Part shown: positions 33,988 to 42,186 of the stretch, piece after piece
Layout: the number at the start of each line of letters is the position of its first letter
Numbering within the stretch: the stretch's first letter is position 1
Origin: Haladaptatus cibarius D43
GTDB lineage: Archaea; Halobacteriota; Halobacteria; Halobacteriales; Haladaptataceae
Length of the DNA: 64,000 nucleotides
Reading direction: 5' to 3'
Assembly (NCBI RefSeq): GCF_000710615.1
Contig: NZ_JDTH01000002.1
Span: 550,082-614,081, forward strand
The notes under the pieces: generated by a model
The model's input: only the letters and a program-made list of their open reading frames with translations
What the model was told of the DNA's origin: nothing
The model's database searches: none
Translations under genes and position numbers: made by a program

Positions 33988-34893
33988 ATGGGAGATAACA
34001 CTCGAAACGTGATGACGTCGGTGGCAAGACTGTATCGGTTCGCACTGCTGGCGGCGAGTTTACCGGTGGTTCTCGCGGAATACTTCCGCCCCGAAACCGG
34101 TGCCGAGTACGGCGTCGGACTGTTCGATAAGCTCGTCTTGGCCGCGAAGATGGCGCGGAACAACGTGCAAATACAGACCGGTTCGACGTTCCTCGAACAC
34201 CTCGTCATCGCCACGAAGGTGCTGACGATTCCCCGCGAAGAGGAGGGAAGTTTGGTCGAATGTGGCTGTTACAAAGGTGGCAGTACCGCCAACCTCTCGC
34301 TCGTCGCCGGACTCTGCAATCGACCGCTGGAGGTGTTCGATTCCTTCGAGGGAATGCCGGAACCGAACGAAAACGACCGAGAACATGTCCTCGTCAAATC
34401 GGAGCAAATACACACTTACGACGAAGATGCGTGGGGTGCGCCGATAGAAGAAGTGCAAGAAAACATCGCGCGATACGGCGACGTTTCGGTTTGCACGTTC
34501 CACGAGGGATATTTCGACCAAACGATGCCCGAGTTCGAAGCGTCGTGTGTGCTCCTTTTTTTGGATGTCGGACTCAGAGAATCCGCCGAAACCTGTCTCG
34601 AATATCTGTGGCCCCTTCTTCAGTCGGGTGGATACTGCTTTACCCACGACGTGAAACACATGGAGATTTCCACGCTGTTTTTCGACGGTGATTGGTGGCG
34701 AGAAACGCTCGACAGGGAACCGCCGGGCTTGGTCGGTGCCGGAAGTGGTCTGGGCCTCCATCCCGAACATAACGGGTTCGGAAGCCTGCTCGGCTACATC
34801 GTGAAAAACCCCGAATCATCCGTGTTCGAGATGGTCGCCGAAGACGGTGACGGCGAAAACTGCGTCGAAGTCGTTCGGAAGCGGAAGGATTGA
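33988..34893 (+). CDS. TylF/MycF-like macrocin O-methyltransferase family protein
   Basis: 301 aa. The SAM-binding region LVECGCYKGGSTANLSLVAGL is followed by RPLEVFDSFEGMPEP, the TylF signature, and the metal-binding Asp-rich CVLLFLDVGLRESAETCLEYLWPLL. The acceptor is unknown; surface-sugar or lipid modification is a guess from the GNAT neighbour. A hydrophobic patch at residues about 12-30 is unusual and might tether it to the membrane. Confidence 0.85.
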   Translation: MGDNTRNVMTSVARLYRFALLAASLPVVLAEYFRPETGAEYGVGLFDKLVLAAKMARNNVQIQTGSTFLEHLVIATKVLTIPREEEGSLVECGCYKGGSTANLSLVAGLCNRPLEVFDSFEGMPEPNENDREHVLVKSEQIHTYDEDAWGAPIEEVQENIARYGDVSVCTFHEGYFDQTMPEFEASCVLLFLDVGLRESAETCLEYLWPLLQSGGYCFTHDVKHMEISTLFFDGDWWRETLDREPPGLVGAGSGLGLHPEHNGFGSLLGYIVKNPESSVFEMVAEDGDGENCVEVVRKRKD

Positions 34894-34996
34894 CGGACAT
34901 CGGCGCGGTTGTTTTTCTACTATTTTCGACAGGCAATTAATCTGAAACATGGCCGAAATCCTCATCCAGCGGTACCACCACAGTACCAATCTACGA

Positions 34997-35212
34997 ATGG
35001 CTCGCCACACAGACGAGACGTGGGAGTATCGAACGCTCAGGCCGCCGCGCGGGAGCGAGAAAAAGGAGGCCATCGACCCGACCAGCGAACTGAACGAATA
35101 CGGGAAAGAGGGATGGGAACTGGTCGAAACCATCGAATACGTCGGTGGGGGCACCAAATTCCTCGTGTTCAAGCGTCCTGCCCGGACAGACGACGGTGGC
35201 GTGGATGAGTGA
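34997..35212 (+). CDS. DUF4177-like small protein
   Basis: 71 aa. It reads ETWEYRTLRPPRG, then LNEYGKEGWELVETIEYVGGGTKFLVFKRP, a single compact strand-helix-strand domain of the DUF4177 kind. The function is unknown. Its end overlaps the start of the next gene by 8 bases, so translation is probably coupled. Confidence 0.8.
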   Translation: MARHTDETWEYRTLRPPRGSEKKEAIDPTSELNEYGKEGWELVETIEYVGGGTKFLVFKRPARTDDGGVDE

Positions 35213-36254
35213 CGGAAGCAGTGAGAACGACGGAAACGATGGGGAAATCAGCACCGCAAACACGATGCGAGAACGCGCCGGGGAGAGCAGAGTCAAACTT
35301 TGGCTCCTTCTCGGTGCGCGCCGTCTCGTCGTGACGGGAACGCTCGCGCTCGTGTTTTTCGTGTCGTTCGTCGTCGCAGGTACCCTCCTGTATCCACCGC
35401 TGAAATCTGCGGTTGCGTCGGGCGACACCATCGAGACGATGTTTTCCACCATGCTGGGGACGACGATTACCGGTGTCACACTCGTCGTCACTATCAGCCA
35501 ATTGGTCATCTCGCAGGAAAACGGCCCGCTCGGTGACCAGCGCCAACGAATGAGCGAGGCGATGGATTTCCGCGAGTTCATTCGGGAAATGTTGGGCCAC
35601 ACGACGCCGTCCGACCCGTCGCAGTTCCTCAAGGACATCATCAACGTGACCGAGCAGCGGGCGAACGAACTCCACGAATCCATCAGCGACGGCGATAGCG
35701 ATGATTTGAGCCAACTGCGCGATGACCTCGACGAGTTCAACGAAAGCCTGACCGGAAACTCGGATACGGTCAAGGAGGAACTTGACGGCGCGAAGTTCGG
35801 AACGTTCGACGTACTGTTCGCGGCCCTCGATTTCAACTACTCGTGGAAGATTTTCCACGTCGAACGGATGCGAGAGGAGTACGCAGACCATCTGAGCGAG
35901 GAACAAAAGCGGCTGTTCGAGCGGTTGAAAACGTCGCTTTCGATGTTCGGCCCGGCACGCGAACACATCAAGACGCTCTATTTCCAGTGGGCGCTCATCG
36001 ACCTCTCGCAGTTGATCCTGTACGCGGCGATTCCGTCGCTGTTCGTCTCCGGGTCGATGCTCGCCTTTGTCGGAAGCGGGACGTTCACCGGAACGACGCT
36101 CGGCCTCACGGACATCTTGCTGGTCGTTGCGGGCGCGTTCACGATTACGCTCATTCCGTTCTTCCTACTCGTCTCCTACATCCTTCGCATCGCCACGGTC
36201 GCAAAACGAACGCTGGCCATCGGGCCGCTCATTCTTCGGGATTCACAGCGATGA
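35205..36254 (+). CDS. Four-TM protein with long cytoplasmic helical region
   Basis: 349 aa. There are two TM segments near residues 40-62 and 85-105, then a long acidic helical stretch (about 110-250), then two more TM segments (about 265-285 and 300-325). The sequence resembles haloarchaeal membrane proteins of unknown function with a coiled-coil insert. The start codon at 35205 lies inside the preceding gene. It overlaps the next gene by ATGA. Confidence 0.75.
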   Translation: MSDGSSENDGNDGEISTANTMRERAGESRVKLWLLLGARRLVVTGTLALVFFVSFVVAGTLLYPPLKSAVASGDTIETMFSTMLGTTITGVTLVVTISQLVISQENGPLGDQRQRMSEAMDFREFIREMLGHTTPSDPSQFLKDIINVTEQRANELHESISDGDSDDLSQLRDDLDEFNESLTGNSDTVKEELDGAKFGTFDVLFAALDFNYSWKIFHVERMREEYADHLSEEQKRLFERLKTSLSMFGPAREHIKTLYFQWALIDLSQLILYAAIPSLFVSGSMLAFVGSGTFTGTTLGLTDILLVVAGAFTITLIPFFLLVSYILRIATVAKRTLAIGPLILRDSQR

Positions 36255-36742
36255 CAGGGAACGAGAATACAGACGTAAACGGGTTGGAAACGGACGATTC
36301 GGACGCGAGCGACTCGGACACGAACAATTCGAATACGACCCGTTCGCCGCGAGAACTGTCGCGGCGAACGATGCTCACAGCGACGGCAGGAATCGGAATC
36401 ACCGGACTGAGTGGTTGCCTCACGCTTAGTCCGAAAGTGAGCGTCTCGGGACTCGGAACTTCGGACGTGTTCCGGAAGGTTTCCGTCAGCGAACCGTGGG
36501 CGAGCGGACGAGTGGTAGCGAGTGTTAGTTTCACCCCGACCGCGACGACGAAGCTCGGCGTCCGAGGGCTGACGGTCATCGGTTCCACCGGAACGGAGTT
36601 CGATACGGCGGCGGTACAGAGCGGACAGTCGAAAAAGTCTATTTTCCTTCCCGTCGGGAAATCGACGCTCACCGCGGTCGATTTCGATGGGAAAACCGTT
36701 GACAGCGTCGAGGTCACTGTTCGAGGGAACAAGTTACTCTGA
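36251..36742 (+). CDS. Lipoprotein-like exported protein with beta domain
   Basis: 163 aa. A 35-residue Asp/Asn/Ser-rich start is followed by a twin-arginine-like signal (LSRRTMLTATAGIGITGLSGC) ending in a lipobox-like Cys, then a short beta domain (SVSGLGTSDVF and later FTPTATTKLGVRGLTV). A lipid-anchored, Tat-exported domain is likely. It is the third gene of the unit with 34997 and 35205. Confidence 0.7.
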   Translation: MTGNENTDVNGLETDDSDASDSDTNNSNTTRSPRELSRRTMLTATAGIGITGLSGCLTLSPKVSVSGLGTSDVFRKVSVSEPWASGRVVASVSFTPTATTKLGVRGLTVIGSTGTEFDTAAVQSGQSKKSIFLPVGKSTLTAVDFDGKTVDSVEVTVRGNKLL

Positions 36743-36817
36743 CCTCCGCGGAATGACTGTTTTCTGCGGCATGAGTTTCTTGTCGATACCCGTCGAATCC
36801 GCTGTGGGTAATCGACA

Positions 36818-38185
36818 ATGGAGGAGTTCGACATCGTCGTTATCGGTGGGGGGACAGGGAACAAAATCGCACTCGCAGGCGCGGAACGAGGGCTGGACGT
36901 GGCACTCATCGAACGCGGGCCAATCGGCGGCACCTGCGTCAATCGCGGATGTAATCCGTCGAAAACGCTGATTCATCGCGCCGACGTGGTAGAAACGGTG
37001 AGACGGGCCAGCGAGTTCGGCATCGACACCGAGGTGACCGGAATCGACTTCCGGAACATCGTGCGCGAGGTGACGGAAACCGTCGATGGAAAATCGGAGC
37101 GAATGGAACAAACCGACCGCGACCACGAAAACATCACGCTCTACCGAGAGGAAGCCCGATTCGTGGACGACCGAACGCTGGAACTGGATGACGGCGGCGA
37201 GCGCGTCAGCGGCGAGAAAGTCGTCGTCGCTGGCGGGGCGCGACCGATCGTTCCGCCAATCGAGGGACTGGACGACGTGGACTTCCTCACGAGCAAAGAC
37301 GCGCTCCGACTCGACTCGCAACCGGAACAGCTCGTCATCATCGGTGGCGGCTACATCGCCGCGGAACTGGGCTACTTCTACGAGATGATGGGAACCGCGG
37401 TGACCATCATCGGACGGAGCGACCTGCTTCTGTCGAACGAAGACCGCGAAGTCGCGGAGACGTTCACCGAAATCGCCCGCGGTCGTCACGACGTGCACAC
37501 CGGCCACGAAGCGACGGCGGTTGCACAGAATGGGAATCAGGTGACGGTTACGGCGGAATCCGAAGCTGGAGACGAAATCACTGTTTCCGGTGATACCCTG
37601 CTCATCGCGGCGGGACGCCGACCGAACACCGACCTTCTCGACGTGGAAACAGCGGGAATCGACACCGACGACCGCGGATTCGTGCGAACGAACGAATATC
37701 TCGAAACGACCGCGCAAAACGTCTGGGCACAGGGCGACATCGCGGGAAGCTACCAGTTGAAACACGCCGCAGACCAAGAGGCGAAGTACGTCGAGAAGAA
37801 CGCGCTCGATGGAGAGCGCGAGGCTGTCGATTATTCGAGCATGGGGCACGCCGTTTTCACGTCGCCGCAGGTCGCGGGAACCGGAAAGACCGAGCAGGAA
37901 CTCGAAGAATCAAGTCGGGAGTACGTCGTCGGAAACTGCGCCTATCGAGATACGGTGATGGGAAAAGCCCTGAAAGCGGAGAACGGATTCGTAAAAGTGC
38001 TCGCCAACCCCGAAGACAGCGAAATCCTCGGCTGTCACATCATCGGCCCGGAAGCTTCGACGCTGATTCACGAAGTTCTGCTGGCGTTGGCGAGTGGGTC
38101 GGGAACCGTCTCCGACGTGACCGACACGATTCATATCCATCCGGCACTGAGCAAAGTGGTGCTGAAAGCGTTCGAGGATGTGTGA
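36818..38185 (+). CDS. Dihydrolipoamide dehydrogenase-like pyridine nucleotide-disulfide oxidoreductase
   Basis: 455 aa. The FAD motif GGGTGNKIALAG is at the N-terminus, the redox pair in GGTCVNRGCNPSKTLIH, an NAD motif in VIIGGGYIAAELGYFY, and the C-terminal HIHPALSKVV supplies the catalytic His. The class includes lipoamide dehydrogenase and mercuric reductase. There is no N-terminal HMA domain and no C-terminal CC pair, so mercury reduction is not supported. No dehydrogenase complex subunits are near, so it may be a stand-alone NAD(P)H disulfide reductase. Confidence 0.85.
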   Translation: MEEFDIVVIGGGTGNKIALAGAERGLDVALIERGPIGGTCVNRGCNPSKTLIHRADVVETVRRASEFGIDTEVTGIDFRNIVREVTETVDGKSERMEQTDRDHENITLYREEARFVDDRTLELDDGGERVSGEKVVVAGGARPIVPPIEGLDDVDFLTSKDALRLDSQPEQLVIIGGGYIAAELGYFYEMMGTAVTIIGRSDLLLSNEDREVAETFTEIARGRHDVHTGHEATAVAQNGNQVTVTAESEAGDEITVSGDTLLIAAGRRPNTDLLDVETAGIDTDDRGFVRTNEYLETTAQNVWAQGDIAGSYQLKHAADQEAKYVEKNALDGEREAVDYSSMGHAVFTSPQVAGTGKTEQELEESSREYVVGNCAYRDTVMGKALKAENGFVKVLANPEDSEILGCHIIGPEASTLIHEVLLALASGSGTVSDVTDTIHIHPALSKVVLKAFEDV

Positions 38186-38220
38186 TGGCGGTTGTGAGTA
38201 GGTCAAAAAATACGTGAAAA

Positions 38221-38898
38221 TCAGCTCAGGCGTCGGTGAACTTGTCGCAACCGACGCCTGCTCGATTTCCGCCTGCGGTAGCGACGATACTGGTAGACGA
38301 CTCCCGTTCCGACCAGGAGCAACCAAAGGACGTGATTCGTCCCGAGCGTCGTCCACACGTCCGAGTGAAAGACCGGAAGCAAGTCGCTCCAGTGGCGTGC
38401 GAACTGCTGGAGGATGCTCGCGCCAAGCAAACTCGTAACGGCGGCCAAAAACGGTAGATAGAACTGCCAGACGAGCACGCTGACCACTCCACCGACGATA
38501 ATTGACGCGAAGAAAGGGCTACTCAAACCGGAGCCGAGCGACGGCACGGACACCGGGTCGAGGAAGTTGGGATTGCCGAACATCGAGTAGGCGACCGACG
38601 AGGAGAGGGCAAAACAGAGCGCGACGATTGCCAAGCGCTGCGTGGAGCGGGCGATGCTACTACCGATAATGCTGCCGACGATTGCGCCGATCAGTGACAC
38701 GAGGAGTAGGTTCGGCGACGCGACGCCGACCGTGGGCGCGACGACCGCCCGTGCGAGCGCACTTCCGAGGAGGGCACCGCCGAGTGCGCCGACGAGAGAC
38801 GTCAGTTGGGTCACGAACGCGTAGCCGAAGTACGTGAACGCGACGCCGAATCCCAACGCCAGCACCATCGCGGTGGTCGTGATGAAATCTGGGGACAT
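38221..38898 (-). CDS. Multi-TM membrane protein (DUF4203-like), function unknown
   Basis: 225 aa with about seven hydrophobic segments. Gly/Ala/Ser-rich helices near the N-terminus (LVGALGGALLGSALARAVVAP, LIGAIVGSIIGSSIARS) look like those of DUF4203/TMEM198-like families. It ends in a strongly basic tail (YRRYRRRKSSRRRL), unusual for this organism, and should be cytoplasmic. The start at 38898 is inferred. Confidence 0.7.
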   Translation of the reverse strand: MSPDFITTTAMVLALGFGVAFTYFGYAFVTQLTSLVGALGGALLGSALARAVVAPTVGVASPNLLLVSLIGAIVGSIIGSSIARSTQRLAIVALCFALSSSVAYSMFGNPNFLDPVSVPSLGSGLSSPFFASIIVGGVVSVLVWQFYLPFLAAVTSLLGASILQQFARHWSDLLPVFHSDVWTTLGTNHVLWLLLVGTGVVYQYRRYRRRKSSRRRLRQVHRRLS

Positions 38899-39225
38899 CG
38901 GATTTCGTATTTCGTACACTGGGGTTCCATTCCGTTAAGTGACTCGGTGGGATTTCCGGCGAACTATCTCGAATTATCGAATTGTGTTTCTCATTTGGAA
39001 CGATAAACGGATGAAAAACGAGATGGACGAAAATGACCGCGAACGAGCAGGCTACTCGCTCATGCGGTAGAATTAGCAGGACAGTTCTGGCGATGGGAGT
39101 TCGACTTTCGAGCATGATTTTGTAGAGCGAAATAGAGTTTATGAGTCCGGTGCTGAACAGTGTTGTCGGCGAAAATTGAAAGACGATTTTCAAAAAGTAC
39201 GCTAAAAGTCCTCGTTTCAATGAGG
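38899..39225. other. Intergenic gap, no gene seen
   Basis: About 330 bases with no convincing frame on either strand; AT-rich and without repeats of note. It carries the 5' region of the membrane gene and a terminator at its right edge. Confidence 0.5.
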
Positions 39226-39252
39226 AGCGAGTCGGTTAGAAACTGACTCGCT
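39226..39252 (-). terminator. Hairpin abutting the stop of the PaaG-like gene
   Basis: A 12-bp stem with one G-T pair (AGCGAGTCGGTT / AACTGACTCGCT) around a 3-base loop begins directly after the stop codon at 39253 (minus strand). Confidence 0.5.
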
Positions 39253-40017
39253 TCACTCGAACTCGGGCTTTCTCCCTTCTAAAAATGCCGAGACACCCTC
39301 TTTGTGAGCGGGCATGTCGTAGGCTTGGGACTGCACCATCGTCTCGTAATCCAACGCCTCGCGCCAATCTTTGCCCAGATTCTCGTGCAAAGCTTGCTTT
39401 CCGAGTGCGATTGTGTGAGTTGGCTGTTTCGCCAGCGTGTCGGTCAGTTCGGTAACGCGGGCGTCGAGTTGTTCGTCCGGCACGACTTCGTTCACCACGT
39501 CCAACTCCTCGGCCTCTTCCGCCGAAATCAGTTCGCCCGTGAACGCGAGTTCCTTCGCTTTCCGCAGACCAACGAGTCGCGGGAGGAGGAAGGTGCCACC
39601 CATATCCGGAATGAGGCCGACGTTGATGAACGAGGCGGCGAATCGGGCAGATTCCGAGGCGTAGGCGAAATCCGCCGCCGTGACGAGCGCCATTCCCGCA
39701 CCGACCGCATCACCATTCACTTTTGCGACGACGGGAACCGGCGCAGAGAGCACTTCGTGGACGACCCGCGAGAGCGTGTCCCGGACACGCTCGTAGGCCT
39801 CCCGGACGTTTTCCTCGCGCTCGGCCATGGATTCGATGTCGCCGCCCGCGCTGAACGCCTTTCCTTCGCCCGTCAACACGACCGCGTCGATGGATTTCGG
39901 GTCGCTTTCGGCCAGAATTTCGGCGAGTTCGCCCGCGGCCTCAGGTGTGAACGCGTTTCGTACTTCGGGTCGGTCGAACGTCACCGTCCGGATTCCGTCG
40001 TCGTCAGAGACGTGCAT
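39253..40017 (-). CDS. paaG: PaaG-like enoyl-CoA isomerase (candidate 1,2-epoxyphenylacetyl-CoA isomerase)
   Basis: 254 aa, crotonase family. The two glutamates of true hydratases are missing (AGMALVTA, and Phe130 where hydratase Glu lies). Instead it has Asp138 in INVGLIPDMGGTFLLPR, matching the catalytic-Asp pattern GLIPD-GGT of PaaG, the enzyme that isomerises ring-epoxyphenylacetyl-CoA to oxepin-CoA. It lies 52 bases from a divergent thioesterase gene and is followed by a strong hairpin. A delta3-delta2-enoyl-CoA isomerase role is the main alternative. Confidence 0.75.
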   Translation of the reverse strand: MHVSDDDGIRTVTFDRPEVRNAFTPEAAGELAEILAESDPKSIDAVVLTGEGKAFSAGGDIESMAEREENVREAYERVRDTLSRVVHEVLSAPVPVVAKVNGDAVGAGMALVTAADFAYASESARFAASFINVGLIPDMGGTFLLPRLVGLRKAKELAFTGELISAEEAEELDVVNEVVPDEQLDARVTELTDTLAKQPTHTIALGKQALHENLGKDWREALDYETMVQSQAYDMPAHKEGVSAFLEGRKPEFE

Positions 40018-40069
40018 ACGAGAGGGTCACGGCATGCACATTTAATTACTGCCCACGTGCAGTCGAGGT

Positions 40070-40453
40070 ATGGACATCGAAGCGTTCTTCGAAGGGATGC
40101 CCTTCGCCGACCTGCTGGGGGTCGAAGTAACCGAGGCCGAGGACGGCCACGCCGAAGGCAAAATCGAAATGCGCGACGAACTGTCGTGGAACCAAGACCA
40201 GCAGATGGCTCACGGCGGCGTCACGTTCACCCTCGCTGACACCGTCGGCGGCGCGGCGCTCGTCTCGCTCAACGACCAACCCGTCCCGACCATCGACATG
40301 CGAATCGACTACCTGAGCGCGGGGACGGGCGACCTCTATGCCGAAGCCGACGTGGTACGAAACGGAAGCGACGTGGGAACCGTCGATGTGAGCGTCTACG
40401 ACGAAGACGACGAACACATCGCGGAAGCCCGCGGCGTCTACAAAACCGGGTGA
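40070..40453 (+). CDS. PaaI-family hotdog thioesterase 2
   Basis: 127 aa. The hotdog helix is QQMAHGGVTFTLADTVGGAAL with HGGV, plus RIDYLSAGTGDLYAEADV. It is a second PaaI-like thioesterase, divergent from the PaaG-like gene, so the two probably share promoter control. The substrate is likely an aryl-acyl-CoA. Confidence 0.85.
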   Translation: MDIEAFFEGMPFADLLGVEVTEAEDGHAEGKIEMRDELSWNQDQQMAHGGVTFTLADTVGGAALVSLNDQPVPTIDMRIDYLSAGTGDLYAEADVVRNGSDVGTVDVSVYDEDDEHIAEARGVYKTG

Positions 40454-40456
40454 GCG

Positions 40457-40570
40457 ATGGGAAAACGACAGTTCGCACACGGACTCGCGTTGGCGGTGAC
40501 ACTACTCGCGTTTGTGTTCGTGTTCTCCCGGCGAACGCGAACCGAGACGGGTCTTGAACCGCCGTTCTGA
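40457..40570 (+). CDS. 37-aa single-TM protein
   Basis: MGKRQFAHGLALAVTLLAFV, a hydrophobic stretch, then an RRTRTETGLEPPF tail. It begins three bases after the thioesterase stop codon, so it is probably translated from the same mRNA. It is short, so the call is tentative. Confidence 0.4.
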   Translation: MGKRQFAHGLALAVTLLAFVFVFSRRTRTETGLEPPF

Positions 40571-40629
40571 AACACGTATCAGTAATTTGGTCACAACCTT
40601 TTATCGCGTCGCTGTGCCAGTTCTAGAGG

Positions 40630-42186
40630 ATGGGAACTGCTGTAGAATCCGTTTCTGACGCTCCGATTCTTCGCGTCTCTGGCGGGGTTGGGTGGGAGCG
40701 CGCTACCGCCGTTTTGGACAGCGCGCGCGACGAAGCCGACACCGTTTCAGTCGTAGAAGTCGGCCCGACTGGAATCGAAGCACTCGAACCCCTCGTTTCG
40801 GTGACGGAGGGCGATACGACCGTTTTCCACGCAAACTGCACGCCGGAGCGAGGGAGAGCCCTCGTTTCGGAACTGGAATCGGGAAATCTTCCGGACGACG
40901 GCGCACACGCCGTCGTCACGCACGAAGGCGAACAAACCGAACTGCCGATACCGGACGATGGCCCGCTTTCGGTCGGTCACAGAGACGTGCTCGCACGCTG
41001 TGGCTGGACTGACCCGACGAAAATACTGGACAACGAATCCCTCGTCGCCGAGGACGCGCGAAACGGCCCCAAAGACGTGTTCTCGCAAGTCACGCAGTTC
41101 GGCCTCCTCGGGCGAGGACGCGGCGATGCACGAATGAACGAACCGATTGCGGAAGAATGGAACATCGCACGCAAAACCGAGGGCGACCCCGTTGTCGTCG
41201 TCAACGCGGGTGAAATCGACGACCGAAACCGAACCGACCGACTCCTGCTGCAAAGCGACCCGGTTTCCGTGCTCGACGGCGCGACGGCAGTCGCGCACGT
41301 CGTCGGCGCGGAGGATGTTATCATCTACTGTCCGGAATCGGCAGTCGAAGCCCAACAGCGCGTTCGAGAGGCAGTCCGCGCATTTCGGAAAACCGACGAT
41401 GGCGAGAACCTGACGATTCAACGTTTCGGATCGCCAGACCAGTACATCGCGTCGGAACCGACGATGGCGCTGGAGGCGCTGGAAGGGAACGACCGGCTGG
41501 AAGCACGGCTTCGGCCGCCGAGTCCAGCGAAGCATGGACTGTACGGGCGACCGACCGTGGTTCACACTCCCAGAACCTTCGCACAGGTTCGTCGGGCGCT
41601 GACGGTTCCCGAGAAGTTCGACGCCGACGACGCCGACCCCGGTACCCGACTCGTCACCGTGACCGGCGACGTGGCGGCACCCGCGACAATCGAACTGCCG
41701 ACCGGCGGGTCGCTTTCGGACTGTCGGAACGCGATTTCTGTGGACGGCGAGTTCAAGATGGCCTGCGTCGGCGGGCAGTTCGGCGGACTCACTCGCTCGC
41801 TTGACCACTCGCCGAGTGCGCCCGCGTTGGCGGGCGCACGCCTCGGAACCGACGGCGTGGTCGAACTGCTGAACCAGTCGCGGTGTGCAGTTGCGACGGC
41901 GGGGACGCGGGCCAGATTCGCCGAGGAGAAAAACTGCGGGCGCTGTGTGCCCTGCCGAGAAGGCTCAAAGCAGTTGGTCGGGATGCTCCGTGACGTGTAT
42001 TCCGGCGAGTTCGCGGACGATTCGCTCCGCGAACTCACCCGGACGATGCGCGAATCTAGTATCTGTTATTTCGGCCAATCGGCGTCCCGCCCCGTCACGA
42101 CCGCGATGGACGAGTTCGAACCGGAGTTTCACGCACACGCCGAAGGACGCTGCCCGAGCGGTGCGTGCGAGGAGATTAAATCATGA
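40630..42186 (+). CDS. NuoF-like/formate dehydrogenase beta subunit with divergent FMN/NAD site
   Basis: 518 aa. The C-terminus carries a NuoF-type 4Fe-4S set: Cys436, Cys439, Cys442 (NCGRCVPCREGS) and Cys479 (SICYFG). The central part follows NuoF order (FGLLGRGRGDARMNEPIAEE, DPVVVVNAGEIDDRNRTDRL), but the FMN glycine motif GRGGAGFPTGLKW and the DEGEPG segment are degraded. It ends in ATGA overlap with the FdhA-like gene, so it is the partner subunit. It should transfer electrons between a molybdopterin subunit and an unknown acceptor. Confidence 0.8.
   Translation: MGTAVESVSDAPILRVSGGVGWERATAVLDSARDEADTVSVVEVGPTGIEALEPLVSVTEGDTTVFHANCTPERGRALVSELESGNLPDDGAHAVVTHEGEQTELPIPDDGPLSVGHRDVLARCGWTDPTKILDNESLVAEDARNGPKDVFSQVTQFGLLGRGRGDARMNEPIAEEWNIARKTEGDPVVVVNAGEIDDRNRTDRLLLQSDPVSVLDGATAVAHVVGAEDVIIYCPESAVEAQQRVREAVRAFRKTDDGENLTIQRFGSPDQYIASEPTMALEALEGNDRLEARLRPPSPAKHGLYGRPTVVHTPRTFAQVRRALTVPEKFDADDADPGTRLVTVTGDVAAPATIELPTGGSLSDCRNAISVDGEFKMACVGGQFGGLTRSLDHSPSAPALAGARLGTDGVVELLNQSRCAVATAGTRARFAEEKNCGRCVPCREGSKQLVGMLRDVYSGEFADDSLRELTRTMRESSICYFGQSASRPVTTAMDEFEPEFHAHAEGRCPSGACEEIKS

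Noticed and set aside
36818-38185. Mercuric reductase
   Set aside because: The N-terminal heavy-metal domain and the C-terminal vicinal Cys pair of MerA are absent.
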